Notes: generated from the sequence alone by a model not told the origin. Counted from the stretch's first letter, positions 1-6,887 are shown. The stretch: 6,887 nucleotides of DNA from an uncultured Bacteroidota bacterium (GCA_903889605.1 CAISYK010000471.1:1-6887), one strand, 5' to 3'. Program-made: numbers and translations.

Positions 1-58
1 AAATGGTAAGCTTGTGTGCGCTATCCAAGCGGTAGCTAAATCATAGCTATATTTTGAA

Positions 59-325
59 ATGAATCGTTTACGTGAAGAACTAGTCCCGGAAGAAGAGCTG
101 ACGTTAGTGAAAAATTACCTGTTAGGCAATTTTTTAAGGAGTGTTGACGGACCTTTTGCTATGGCTGAAAGATTTAAAGGCATTATGGAGTATAATTTAG
201 GCTATGATTATTTTGATAACTACATTGCAACCATTAAGGATATTTCTGCATCTCAAATAAGAAATCTGGCAAATTCCTATTTCGATAAAAGCAGTATGAT
301 TGAATTAGTTGTTGGAAAAAAATAG
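59..325 (+). CDS. M16 (pitrilysin-like) peptidase, C-terminal fragment
   Basis: This 88-residue reading frame matches the extreme C-terminal part of M16 family zinc peptidases. Visible family hallmarks are NRLREELVPEEEL followed by VKNYLLGNFLRSVDGPFAMA, then an aromatic-rich helical stretch (GYDYFDNY), IKDISASQIRNLANSYF and a closing ELVVGKK. Full members have over 400 residues, and the zinc-binding HxxEH motif lies in their N-terminal half, so this piece cannot be active alone. The ATG at 59 is probably not a true start, because family-like sequence (LYFEM) already begins at codon 47, directly after an in-frame TAG at 44-46. Bases 1-43 give no recognisable M16 sequence in any + frame. The fragment is therefore a decayed or truncated gene, or a gene broken by a sequence error at a contig end. 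It ends 67 bp before the next gene. Family assignment is fairly firm; whether it is functional is doubtful. Confidence 0.7.
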   Translation: MNRLREELVPEEELTLVKNYLLGNFLRSVDGPFAMAERFKGIMEYNLGYDYFDNYIATIKDISASQIRNLANSYFDKSSMIELVVGKK

Positions 326-392
326 AACATATGCCCACGCAGTATACTCCTAACGGAAATAGAAAGCGGATAGCGATCAAATATTAAAAAAA

Positions 393-3300
393 ATGCAGTC
401 GGATAATAAAAATACAGCTCATCATAAACCCGCCCATCTGAAGGGTTGGGTGGGCTTTTTTTTAATTGCATTTATATATTTTTCTCCTTTTTGGATCTCC
501 TCCCCTTCCGGGATTTCGGGTGGTTCTATTTATGCTTCACATTTGATGGGCGGAGAAATTACATGGGAATGCCAGGGATCAGGACAATATATTTTCAAAC
601 TTAAGTTTTACAGAGATTGTAATGGTATCAATACCCCTTCTGTAGTTGCGTTGTCGGTTTTCAATCATCCCTCAATATCTACAATCTCATTATCTTTACT
701 TTCGCAAACTGACATTTCGCCTACATGTAACGGCCTTGGGCCTACTATTTCCTGCACTAACGCTGAATCTCAGCCAGGTTGGCCTACTAGCGGAAGCCCT
801 GTTGCAGGCGCTGTGCAGGAATCCGTATTCCAATCATTACCGATTACTTTGGCTGGTGTTCCGCCTGCACAAGGATGGATATTCGCATATTCCGACTGCT
901 GCCGTAACGGATCTTTAAGTAATCTTCAGAATGCAAGTTCTTATGGTTTTACTTTAAAGGCTGTTATGTATGCTTTTAACGGACAAAATGAAAACCTTTG
1001 TTTTGATTCATCACCAACATTTTTAGAAAGTCCCAGCACTGTTATCTGCCTTGGATCACCATTTAAATATAACCATAATGCCTATGACCGGGATTTAGAT
1101 TCACTTTCTTTTTCGTGGGCAGAACCATTAGATGATTTCACCGGATTGTACGCTCTGGGAACAAATCCGGCTCCGATTCCTTTTACCTCTGGCTACAGCT
1201 ATAACAGCCCGCTGCCTGGAACAGCACAAAATTCAGCCAACGTCCCAGCATCAATTAACCCAACAACAGGTGAAATATCGTTTACATCATTCACGCAAGG
1301 TTATTTTGTCACAAATGTAAAAGTAGAAGCTTGGAAATGCGGCACTCTCGTAGCTGAAATATACCGCGAAATTCAGGTTGTGCTGCTGCCATGCGCTGTT
1401 AATGATATGCCTGTTGTAACGTACACATCCTATCAAACAACTGTTCAGGCAGGCTCCTTGGTTAGTTTTACATTAAACGGGAATGATCCCGGAGTACTTG
1501 CTGATGGAGTTACACCCCAATCAGTAACAATTAATGCGTCAGGCACTCAATTCGGAAACAACTTTACAGATGCCGCTGCCGGCTGTTTAAACCCGCCATG
1601 CGCAACATTAACAAGCACCCTGCCTGTATCAGCTCCCACTAATATATCCACCACTTTCAATTGGCAGACCAGCTGCAACCATATTTCATATAATTCAATT
1701 TGTAATACAGTATCCAATACATATACATTTGTTTTCAGAGTAAAAGATGATTTTTGTCCGGCCCCTGCCGAAAATATTTCAACAGTTTCAATTACTGTAT
1801 TAGCAACTCCTGTAGTTCAATCACCTCAGCCAAAATGCGTATCCGTATTACCAAACGGCGATGTTACGCTCACCTGGTCGATACCGCCTGACCCGGGAGT
1901 AACATTCAACGGGTATTTTATATATTCTTCTGCTTCTTCCATCGGACCATTCACACTTATTGACAGTGTTTTAACATACAATCAAAATAACTATACCCAT
2001 GTCGGAGCAAACGCCAATTCTGCAGCAGTATATTATTATATTAGAACCCGATCAGGTTGTTTTGGGCAGGTATTTTCACCTCCAATAGAGACTGTACATT
2101 CCATTTTATTGAACGTAACAAATCCGGGCAACGGAACAGCATTACTTTCATGGACGCCGATAGCATCTCCCAATATTGCAACTTCCACAGGAATTTATAA
2201 TATTTATTTGGAATATCCTGCCGGAATTTGGACTCTGATAAAATCAACTTCAAATTTGCTTTCGGTTGATTCTATCTATGTTTGTAATGCAGCACTTAAT
2301 TATAGAGTTGAAATAGCTGACAGCTCCGGCTGTATTTCTGTATCATCAGCTGATGGAGGTACATTTCAAAATATTATTGTGCCGAACATTCCAATTATAG
2401 ACACCTTGAGTGTTGATGATGCCAATAACGCAGTAATGAGCTGGAATGTAAACCCAGCGCCGGATGCAGCTGCTTATATTGTTTATAAATTTAACGGCAC
2501 AGCATGGATTGCAATTGATACTGTTTTGGGAATTAATAACAACAATTATAATTATTTATTATCTGATGCCGATTTGAGTTCTGAACAATACCGTTTGGCG
2601 GCCTATGACAGCTGCGGAAATATAAGCCCTTTGGGAACTATTTATAGTACGATGCATTTAACGTCTGCTGCTCAAATTTGCGACCGAAGTGTTGTATTAA
2701 ACTGGACAGCATATTCAACTTTAGGAACAGGTCTGGCTTTGTATAACATTTATCAGTCAATGACAGGCATTGCCGGTCCATTTACTAAAATCGGCACAGT
2801 TCCTTTTGGAACACTCACTTATACAGTTTCTTCGCTTGCACCAAAATCAACTTATTACTTTAAAATTGAAGCAATAGATTCATCTGGAACAAAAACAGTG
2901 TCTTCCAACAGGATAACTTTTTATTCTGCGACTCCTGCTCCTCCATTATTTTCATATCTCCAGAAGGTCAGCGTGCTTGATCCCAATCAGGTTGATTTAA
3001 CTTGTCATATTGATATTGCTGCCGCAACATTAAATTATAAAATTATGCGTTCATACGATACTGTATCGGCTAATTATAAATTAATAGGCACAGTACCCTC
3101 CAGTGCTGTAAGTCCAATTGTATACAGCGATCACAAGGTGCTTACTGATAATTACAGTTATTACTACAAAGTAATAAATGTTGACAGCTGCGGATATGAT
3201 GGAATGCAGACTAATATAGGAAGAACGATTCTGCTTAATGCCATGAGCAGCAATTCAGCACTGGAAAATACTTTAACATGGAATGATTATGAAACATGGT

Positions 3301-3812
3301 CAGGGAATGTTTATTCATACAACATTTACAGGGGTGTTGACGGCGTTTTCGATCCGGCACCAATTACAAATATCTTATTTTCCGGATCAGGTTTAAATAC
3401 ATATACCGATGATGTTTCAGCGTTAATATACGGCGAAGGAGTATTTAGTTATTATATAGAAGCATTGGAAGGAATGGGAAATATTTATAATTTCAGTGAA
3501 AACAGTTTATCTAATATCGCTGAAGCGTACCAGGATTCAAGAGTATTTATTCCGAATGCATTCAGACCGGCAGGAGATATTAATAACATATTTATTCCGG
3601 TAACTACTTATGTTAATTTTACGGAATATGAATTTTCTGTGTTTAACCGCTGGGGACTACAAGTGTTTACAACCAAAAATGTGGGTCAGGGATGGGACGG
3701 TTCTAATGGAGGTAAAAAATCTGAATTTGGGGTTTACGTATATTTAGTACGATTCAAAACTTCGAAAGGCGAATACATCGAGTTTAAAGGCTCTGTGACT
3801 CTTTTAAGGTAA
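393..3812 (+). CDS. Secreted multidomain FN3-like protein with T9SS type B sorting domain (gliding motility-associated C-terminal domain)
   Basis: This is a complete 1139-residue exported protein. Residues 1-48 form a signal peptide: basic n-region (K12, K17), hydrophobic core at about 19-35, and likely cleavage after IYA48. The mature protein opens with SHLMGGEITW, a conserved start in Bacteroidota surface proteins, and continues with a Cys-rich domain (about 49-333) containing CCRN at 169-172 and a DxDxDSL-type motif at 232-238. A second Cys-rich segment covers about 334-478. Six FN3-like domains follow, starting near 480, 570, 664, 754, 850 and 944. Several close with a recurrent DS[SC]G motif (643, 739, 829, 931). 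Residues 1050-1139 are a T9SS type B (CHU_C) sorting domain: FIPNAFRP, FNRWG, GWDG, VYVY and a final GSVTLLR. In this family the tail is removed after T9SS export and the protein is released or retained at the cell surface. A cell-surface or adhesin-like role is inferred; no catalytic domain is seen. ATG 393 is the only in-frame ATG after the TAG at 360-362 that keeps the signal peptide. A terminator-like hairpin overlaps its 5' end. Confidence 0.93.
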   Translation: MQSDNKNTAHHKPAHLKGWVGFFLIAFIYFSPFWISSPSGISGGSIYASHLMGGEITWECQGSGQYIFKLKFYRDCNGINTPSVVALSVFNHPSISTISLSLLSQTDISPTCNGLGPTISCTNAESQPGWPTSGSPVAGAVQESVFQSLPITLAGVPPAQGWIFAYSDCCRNGSLSNLQNASSYGFTLKAVMYAFNGQNENLCFDSSPTFLESPSTVICLGSPFKYNHNAYDRDLDSLSFSWAEPLDDFTGLYALGTNPAPIPFTSGYSYNSPLPGTAQNSANVPASINPTTGEISFTSFTQGYFVTNVKVEAWKCGTLVAEIYREIQVVLLPCAVNDMPVVTYTSYQTTVQAGSLVSFTLNGNDPGVLADGVTPQSVTINASGTQFGNNFTDAAAGCLNPPCATLTSTLPVSAPTNISTTFNWQTSCNHISYNSICNTVSNTYTFVFRVKDDFCPAPAENISTVSITVLATPVVQSPQPKCVSVLPNGDVTLTWSIPPDPGVTFNGYFIYSSASSIGPFTLIDSVLTYNQNNYTHVGANANSAAVYYYIRTRSGCFGQVFSPPIETVHSILLNVTNPGNGTALLSWTPIASPNIATSTGIYNIYLEYPAGIWTLIKSTSNLLSVDSIYVCNAALNYRVEIADSSGCISVSSADGGTFQNIIVPNIPIIDTLSVDDANNAVMSWNVNPAPDAAAYIVYKFNGTAWIAIDTVLGINNNNYNYLLSDADLSSEQYRLAAYDSCGNISPLGTIYSTMHLTSAAQICDRSVVLNWTAYSTLGTGLALYNIYQSMTGIAGPFTKIGTVPFGTLTYTVSSLAPKSTYYFKIEAIDSSGTKTVSSNRITFYSATPAPPLFSYLQKVSVLDPNQVDLTCHIDIAAATLNYKIMRSYDTVSANYKLIGTVPSSAVSPIVYSDHKVLTDNYSYYYKVINVDSCGYDGMQTNIGRTILLNAMSSNSALENTLTWNDYETWSGNVYSYNIYRGVDGVFDPAPITNILFSGSGLNTYTDDVSALIYGEGVFSYYIEALEGMGNIYNFSENSLSNIAEAYQDSRVFIPNAFRPAGDINNIFIPVTTYVNFTEYEFSVFNRWGLQVFTTKNVGQGWDGSNGGKKSEFGVYVYLVRFKTSKGEYIEFKGSVTLLR
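432..463 (+). terminator. Intrinsic terminator-like hairpin inside the signal-peptide codons of the 393-3812 gene
   Basis: GCCCATCTGA (432-441) can pair with TTGGGTGGGC (446-455) as a 10-bp stem containing three G-T wobble pairs and a four-base loop. Eight T residues follow directly (456-463). The outer five pairs are perfect GCCCA/TGGGC. Its position 107-138 bp after the M16 stop codon would suit the end of that upstream unit, yet it lies 39-70 bases downstream of the ATG at 393. The T-tract supplies the Phe-Phe-Leu codons (residues 22-24) of the signal-peptide core. It could terminate upstream transcription, attenuate the downstream gene, or be a chance product of hydrophobic codons. Confidence 0.55.
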
Positions 3813-3850
3813 TCTACATTCTAAAAAAATCAATTTTAATTACAAAAATC

Positions 3851-3887
3851 ACCCCCTCTCTGCTGATTAAAGTATAGAGGGGGTTTT
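3851..3887 (+). terminator. Strong intrinsic terminator after the first large surface-protein gene
   Basis: ACCCCCTCT (3851-3859) pairs perfectly with AGAGGGGGT (3876-3884), giving a 9-bp GC-rich stem with a 16-base loop. A short T-run (TTTTATAT) follows, 39 bp after the TAA at 3810-3812. On the opposite strand the stem is followed by TGATTTTTG, so it might work in both directions, although no minus-strand gene is seen nearby. It probably separates the transcription of the two large surface-protein genes. Confidence 0.8.
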
Positions 3888-3905
3888 ATATGAAACAAAT
3901 GCAGT

Positions 3906-3940
3906 AAGCGATGATCATAATTATTGCATGATAATCGCTT
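3906..3940. repeat. Imperfect 13-bp inverted repeat between the two surface-protein genes
   Basis: AAGCGATGATCAT (3906-3918) and ATGATAATCGCTT (3928-3940) are inverted copies matching at 12 of 13 positions, separated by nine bases (AATTATTGC). There is no T-tract after it, so it is a poor terminator. It lies after the strong terminator and just before the candidate promoter of the next gene, which suits an operator or a structured leader element, but no function is shown. Confidence 0.6.
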
Positions 3941-3946
3941 ATGACA

Positions 3947-3977
3947 TTGCTGTTAAAGGATAATTATCGTATATTAC
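3947..3977 (+). promoter_or_regulatory. Weak Bacteroidota-type promoter candidate for the repeat-rich gene
   Basis: TTG at 3947-3949 is followed, after a 20-base gap, by TATATTAC at 3970-3977. The Bacteroidota primary sigma factor consensus is TTG near -33 and TAnnTTTG near -7. The -7 element here fits TAnnTT but not the last two bases. Spacing is right and would put the transcript start roughly 20-25 bases before the ATG at 4006. A promoter is expected here because a strong terminator precedes it, but the match is poor. Confidence 0.3.
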
Positions 3978-4005
3978 TCCCAATTTATCTTCAAATAAAA
4001 TAGAT

Positions 4006-6887
4006 ATGAAAATTCATTACAAATCCGGCAGAAATATAAAATACAAATTTTCAGCTTTCAAAATCATACTGACTGCTTTCATTTTATTGACAGCAGCTAA
4101 TTTTAGTAATGTATATGCGAATGTAACCATTACAGTTCCATCACTTACAGATACTGCCTGCACCGTTTTCCCAACAGCCCCGCATTTACTAGGAGATATT
4201 GTTATTACTGAAAATGCGGCCACTGATATTGCAGGAACAGGAACACTAATTCTTTCAGCCCCTGCTAATTTTGAGTTTACTTCGGCAGGCAGCGTATCGG
4301 CTACAGGTACTGAAGTAAACACACTTTCTGTTTCTCTCACAAATGCTTCAACAATTACTCTTTCATTTTTAGTAGGAGCTGTTGATGAGATTAACGCGAT
4401 AACGATAAGCGGAATTATGGTTAGAGGTATAAATGGAGCTGCTTCAGCATGCAGTGTTACAAGAACAGGAGGAAACGCTTATATTTTTGGAGATGCGAAC
4501 GGCACTGTTCATGCGACTCTAGCGTCAGTATTACGTGCGGCACCAACATTAAGCAGTACATTATCACCTGCTGCAATATGCGGAAGCACCGTTTTCAATT
4601 ACACACCATTAAGCGGAACATCTGGAGCATCATTTGCATGGCATAGGTCTGCCGTCCCAGGAATAAGCAATTTTACCAGCAACGGCAGCGGCAATCCAAA
4701 TGAAACACTTAACAATACAAGTTCCAATGCAATAGATGTTACTTATTCATACAGTGTTACAGCCAACGGCTGCACAAATCCTGCCTCTTTTGATGTTGTT
4801 GTTTCAGTTAAATCAAAACCAAATTTAAGCAGCACTTTATCTCCTCCGTCTATTTGCAGCGGTACTGCATTCACGTATTTACCAACAAGCATATCACCTG
4901 CTGCATCATTTGACTGGACAAGGGCTGGTGTAACTGGTATCAGCAATGGAGCGGGAAGCGGATCCGGTAATCCTTCCGAGGTACTTATAAATACGACTTC
5001 TTCTCCCATAAATGTCACTTATTCATATATTGTAACGGCAAACGGATGCCTAAATCCGACACCAATTAATGTGGTTGTTGCTGTAAATCCTGTCCCATTA
5101 ATGTTAAATGCAAACACGGCAACAATTTGTAACGGCAGTGAGGTAAGTATTCCCTTAACAAGCAATATAGGATCAAACTACACATGGATAGCTGGCAACA
5201 ACGGAAATACAACAGGGGAAAGCATAACCAGCCAGAATTCCGGTACTTTAAGTAATACAATAACAAATAATTCAGCATCTGTTCAAACAGTAATTTACAC
5301 TGTTGCTCCTACATCAACAGTAGGCGGCTGTCCAGGAACATCTCAAACAGTGACAATAACAGTAATGCCGGAACTAAAAATGTCAAATGACACATTAGCT
5401 GAAATTTGCAGCGGGACAGCGGTAAATATTGCATTTAGTATGAATACAGCATCTACATACAGCTGGATAGCATACAATAATTCAAATACAACTGGTGAAA
5501 GCATTATTACCCAGACATCAAACAACTTAAATAACACAATAATAAATACCACATCATCCACTCAGTGGGTCACTTACACAGTAACCCCAACTTCTATACT
5601 TGGAAATTGTCCGGGAACACCTCAGATAATATTAGTAACAGTTAATCCAATTCCTACGGTAAACAGTGCAAATGCGGCATCCGTCTGCAGCGGAAATATT
5701 TTAAGCATTCCGCTGACAAGCACTGTTTATTCAACATATACATGGATTGCAGGCGACAATACAAATACAACTGGTGAAAGTACTGCCAGCCAGACAACAA
5801 GTACTTTAATTAATACCATAACAAATAATACAACTTCGGTTCAGACTGTAAGTTATACAGTTACCCCAAGATCAACAAATGGTTCCTGTTTAGGAGCTTC
5901 TCAAAATTTAATTGTAACAGTAAATCCGCTCCCTATTTCTGATGCCGGAAATGATTTAACATTATGTTCAGGAACATCAGGAAATATAGGCGCTGCAGCT
6001 GTTGCCGGCAATTCCTATTCCTGGAATCCGGGCACAGGATTAAGCAATGCCGCTGCTTCAAATCCTGGAAACTCAACAGTAAATATTACCAATACTCCAA
6101 TCGTTACCACCTATACAGTAACTACAACCATTACTGCCACAGGCTGTCACTCGGCAGATGTTTCGGTAATAACAGTAAATCCTCAGCCGGTTTTGGCAAT
6201 TACCAGCCCTGCAGGTGTTTGTTACCCAAACACTGTTGATATTACTACAGGGGCTGTCACTACAGGAAGCACAGGAGGCGGCGCATTGAGTTATTGGACA
6301 AATGAAGGGGCTTCTAATTCAATTGCTTCACCAAATATAATTGCATCAAGCGGAACAAAATATATAAAAGTAACTGCTGCAGGCGGATGTACGGATATTA
6401 AACCAGTGACGGTTGAAGTTAATCCTTTACCTGTTTCAAATGCAGGAAATGATTTAACAATATGTTCTGGAACGGCGGGAACAATCGGCGATGCGTCTGT
6501 GACGGGCTATACATATTCATGGAATCCAGGCTCTGGATTAAGCAATGCCGCTGTTTCAAATCCAGATAACAATACTACTAATACAAGCAGTACTCCAATA
6601 GTTACAACCTACACAGTAACCACGACAATTACGGGCACAGGCTGTCAGTCAACAGACAACTCAACAATAACAGTAAATCCTCAGCCGGTTTTAGCAATTA
6701 CAAGTCCTGCAGCTGTTTGTTACCCAAATACTGTAGATATAACCACTGGAGCAGTAACCGCAGGAAGCACTGGTGGAGGCACATTGAGTTATTGGACAAA
6801 TGAAGGGGCTTCTAATTCAATAGCTTCACCAAATATAATTGCATCAAGCGGAACAAAATATATAAAAGTAACTGCTGCAGGCGGATG
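4006..6887 (+). CDS. Giant secreted repeat protein with tandem Ig/PKD-like modules, 3' end outside the window
   Basis: From ATG 4006 the frame reads 960 codons without a stop and leaves the window, so the gene is 3'-partial. Residues 1-38 form a signal peptide: basic n-region with several Lys/Arg, hydrophobic core at about 20-31, cleavage likely after VYA38. Residues 39-174 are a unique N-terminal domain with an LGDIVITE motif, seen at the start of some Bacteroidota surface proteins. Nine modules follow, most opening with a V-N-P-x-P-like linker: A1 (175), A2 (268), B1 (360), B2 (453), B3 (546), C1 (639), D1 (724), C2 (805), D2 (890, incomplete). A and B modules are 92-93 residues, C 85 and D 81. 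Each complete module has an early Cys (such as ICSG) and a late Cys (NGC, GCPG, TGC or GGC), suggesting one disulfide each; A, B and C modules carry a central aromatic-W motif (FxW, YxW, YSW). The sequence is rich in Thr, Asn and Ser. A T9SS sorting domain would be expected at the missing C-terminus. The start has no Shine-Dalgarno but an A-rich leader. Function beyond a surface or adhesin-like scaffold is unknown. Confidence 0.92.
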   Translation, partial: MKIHYKSGRNIKYKFSAFKIILTAFILLTAANFSNVYANVTITVPSLTDTACTVFPTAPHLLGDIVITENAATDIAGTGTLILSAPANFEFTSAGSVSATGTEVNTLSVSLTNASTITLSFLVGAVDEINAITISGIMVRGINGAASACSVTRTGGNAYIFGDANGTVHATLASVLRAAPTLSSTLSPAAICGSTVFNYTPLSGTSGASFAWHRSAVPGISNFTSNGSGNPNETLNNTSSNAIDVTYSYSVTANGCTNPASFDVVVSVKSKPNLSSTLSPPSICSGTAFTYLPTSISPAASFDWTRAGVTGISNGAGSGSGNPSEVLINTTSSPINVTYSYIVTANGCLNPTPINVVVAVNPVPLMLNANTATICNGSEVSIPLTSNIGSNYTWIAGNNGNTTGESITSQNSGTLSNTITNNSASVQTVIYTVAPTSTVGGCPGTSQTVTITVMPELKMSNDTLAEICSGTAVNIAFSMNTASTYSWIAYNNSNTTGESIITQTSNNLNNTIINTTSSTQWVTYTVTPTSILGNCPGTPQIILVTVNPIPTVNSANAASVCSGNILSIPLTSTVYSTYTWIAGDNTNTTGESTASQTTSTLINTITNNTTSVQTVSYTVTPRSTNGSCLGASQNLIVTVNPLPISDAGNDLTLCSGTSGNIGAAAVAGNSYSWNPGTGLSNAAASNPGNSTVNITNTPIVTTYTVTTTITATGCHSADVSVITVNPQPVLAITSPAGVCYPNTVDITTGAVTTGSTGGGALSYWTNEGASNSIASPNIIASSGTKYIKVTAAGGCTDIKPVTVEVNPLPVSNAGNDLTICSGTAGTIGDASVTGYTYSWNPGSGLSNAAVSNPDNNTTNTSSTPIVTTYTVTTTITGTGCQSTDNSTITVNPQPVLAITSPAAVCYPNTVDITTGAVTAGSTGGGTLSYWTNEGASNSIASPNIIASSGTKYIKVTAAGG
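4528..5082 (+). repeat. Two tandem PKD-like modules (type A) in the repeat-rich gene
   Basis: A1 (4528-4806, 93 codons) and A2 (4807-5082, 92 codons) share the order: LSSTLSP, a Cys motif (ICGS or ICSG), an FxW core, G[IV]xN with a Gly/Ser/Asn-rich turn (GSGNP), VTYSY, and a closing TANGC before the next beta strand. This is a common PKD-like pattern in Bacteroidota surface proteins. They are the first repeat units after the unique N-terminal domain. Confidence 0.8.
5083..5919 (+). repeat. Three tandem 93-residue Ig-like modules (type B) in the repeat-rich gene
   Basis: B1 (5083-5361), B2 (5362-5640) and B3 (5641-5919) are each exactly 279 bp. Shared elements are IC[NS]G or VCSG near the start, TYxWIA (YTWIAG in B1 and B3, YSWIAY in B2), an NTTGES motif, then TxSxxLxNTIxN, V[TI]YTV-like strands and a late Cys (GGCPG, GNCPG, GSCLG). 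B2 is the most divergent, with VMPEL instead of VNPxP at the junction. The exact equal lengths point to in-frame tandem duplication. Confidence 0.85.
5920..6887 (+). repeat. 498-bp tandem super-repeat (C-D module doublet), second copy cut by the window end
   Basis: Unit 1 covers 5920-6417 and unit 2 begins at 6418 and runs off the window. The period is exactly 498 bp (166 codons): the start of C1 matches that of C2, and CCTCAGCCGG at 6181 recurs at 6679. Each unit has a C module (85 codons; DAGNDLT or NAGNDLT, SGLSNAA-like turn, TTYTVTTTIT, TGC) and a D module (81 codons; QPVLAITSPA, VCYPNTVDITTGAVT, SYWTNEGASNS, KYIKVTAAGGC). Hand alignment gives about 62 differences in the 255-bp C part, about 18 in the first 111 bp of D, and one in the final 104 bp. 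Confidence 0.93.
6286..6389 (+). repeat. Near-identical 104-bp tract shared by modules D1 and D2
   Basis: Bases 6286-6389 match 6784-6887 with a single difference (T versus A in an Ile codon, ATT versus ATA). The 111 bp immediately before it differ at about 18 positions, mostly third codon bases. The preserved synonymous positions mean selection on protein alone does not explain the identity; recent conversion or exchange does. The second copy touches the window end, so the 3' limit of the tract is unknown. Confidence 0.85.

Noticed and set aside
450..452. GTG (Val20) as an alternative start of the 1139-residue protein, which would put most of the terminator upstream of the gene
   Set aside because: It would remove both Lys residues of the signal-peptide n-region and still start within the hairpin. 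ATG 393, preceded by an A-rich leader, is the better start.
277..471. Minus-strand 64-codon open frame spanning the intergenic gap
   Set aside because: It overlaps the end of the M16 fragment and the terminator, and no recognisable protein features are present.
4017..4340. 107-codon open frame on the minus strand
   Set aside because: It lies opposite the signal peptide and N-terminal domain of the repeat protein, whose + frame is open for 960 codons with clear domains. The minus translation is low-complexity Val/Ser/Ala with no recognisable motif.
4743..5561. Three further minus-strand open frames (4743-5018, 5066-5278, 5343-5561)
   Set aside because: All are antisense to the tandem modules of the large gene. 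They exist because Thr/Asn/Ser-rich codons yield few stops on the other strand, and they show no domain.
5964..6239. 91-codon + strand open frame with many Cys, Arg and Tyr
   Set aside because: It is an out-of-frame reading of the C1-D1 modules. The correct frame shows the conserved repeat pattern across the same bases.
5083..6887. Regular direct repeats that might suggest a CRISPR array or a minisatellite
   Set aside because: Periods are 279 and 498 bp, the units are coding and kept in frame, and there are no short identical repeats with unique spacers.

Overview
The window looks like part of a Bacteroidota chromosome, perhaps a short metagenomic contig. The strongest evidence is a type B C-terminal sorting domain of the type IX secretion system (T9SS) on the first large protein. 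Supporting evidence is the conserved SHLMGGEITW start of its mature region, long secreted proteins made of Ig/PKD/FN3-like modules, AT-rich DNA, and A-rich leaders without Shine-Dalgarno sequences before the start codons. I cannot place it below phylum level.

Layout, all on the + strand: (1) 59-325 is the C-terminal end of an M16 (pitrilysin-like) peptidase, cut off on its 5' side by an in-frame TAG at 44-46. (2) 393-3812 is a complete 1139-residue secreted protein: signal peptide, Cys-rich N-terminal domain, about six FN3-like domains and a T9SS type B sorting domain. A canonical-looking intrinsic terminator (432-463) lies inside its signal-peptide codons. (3) 3813-4005 is intergenic, with a strong terminator, a 13-bp imperfect inverted repeat and a weak promoter candidate. 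(4) 4006-6887 is the start of a second giant secreted protein. It stays open to the window edge (960 codons read without a stop). It has a signal peptide, a unique N-terminal domain and a ladder of Cys-paired Ig/PKD-like modules: two of type A, three of type B, then a C-D doublet repeated with an exact 498-bp period and cut by the window end.

The two large genes probably encode exported cell-surface or adhesin-like proteins, each transcribed as its own unit; no enzymatic domain is visible in either. The M16 fragment seems functionally unrelated. I see no CRISPR array, RNA gene, insertion sequence or credible minus-strand gene. The most notable signals are the mosaic divergence of the C-D doublets (about 76%, 84%, then 99% identity along one repeat unit), which points to recent gene conversion or unequal exchange, and the terminator embedded in a signal-peptide coding sequence.
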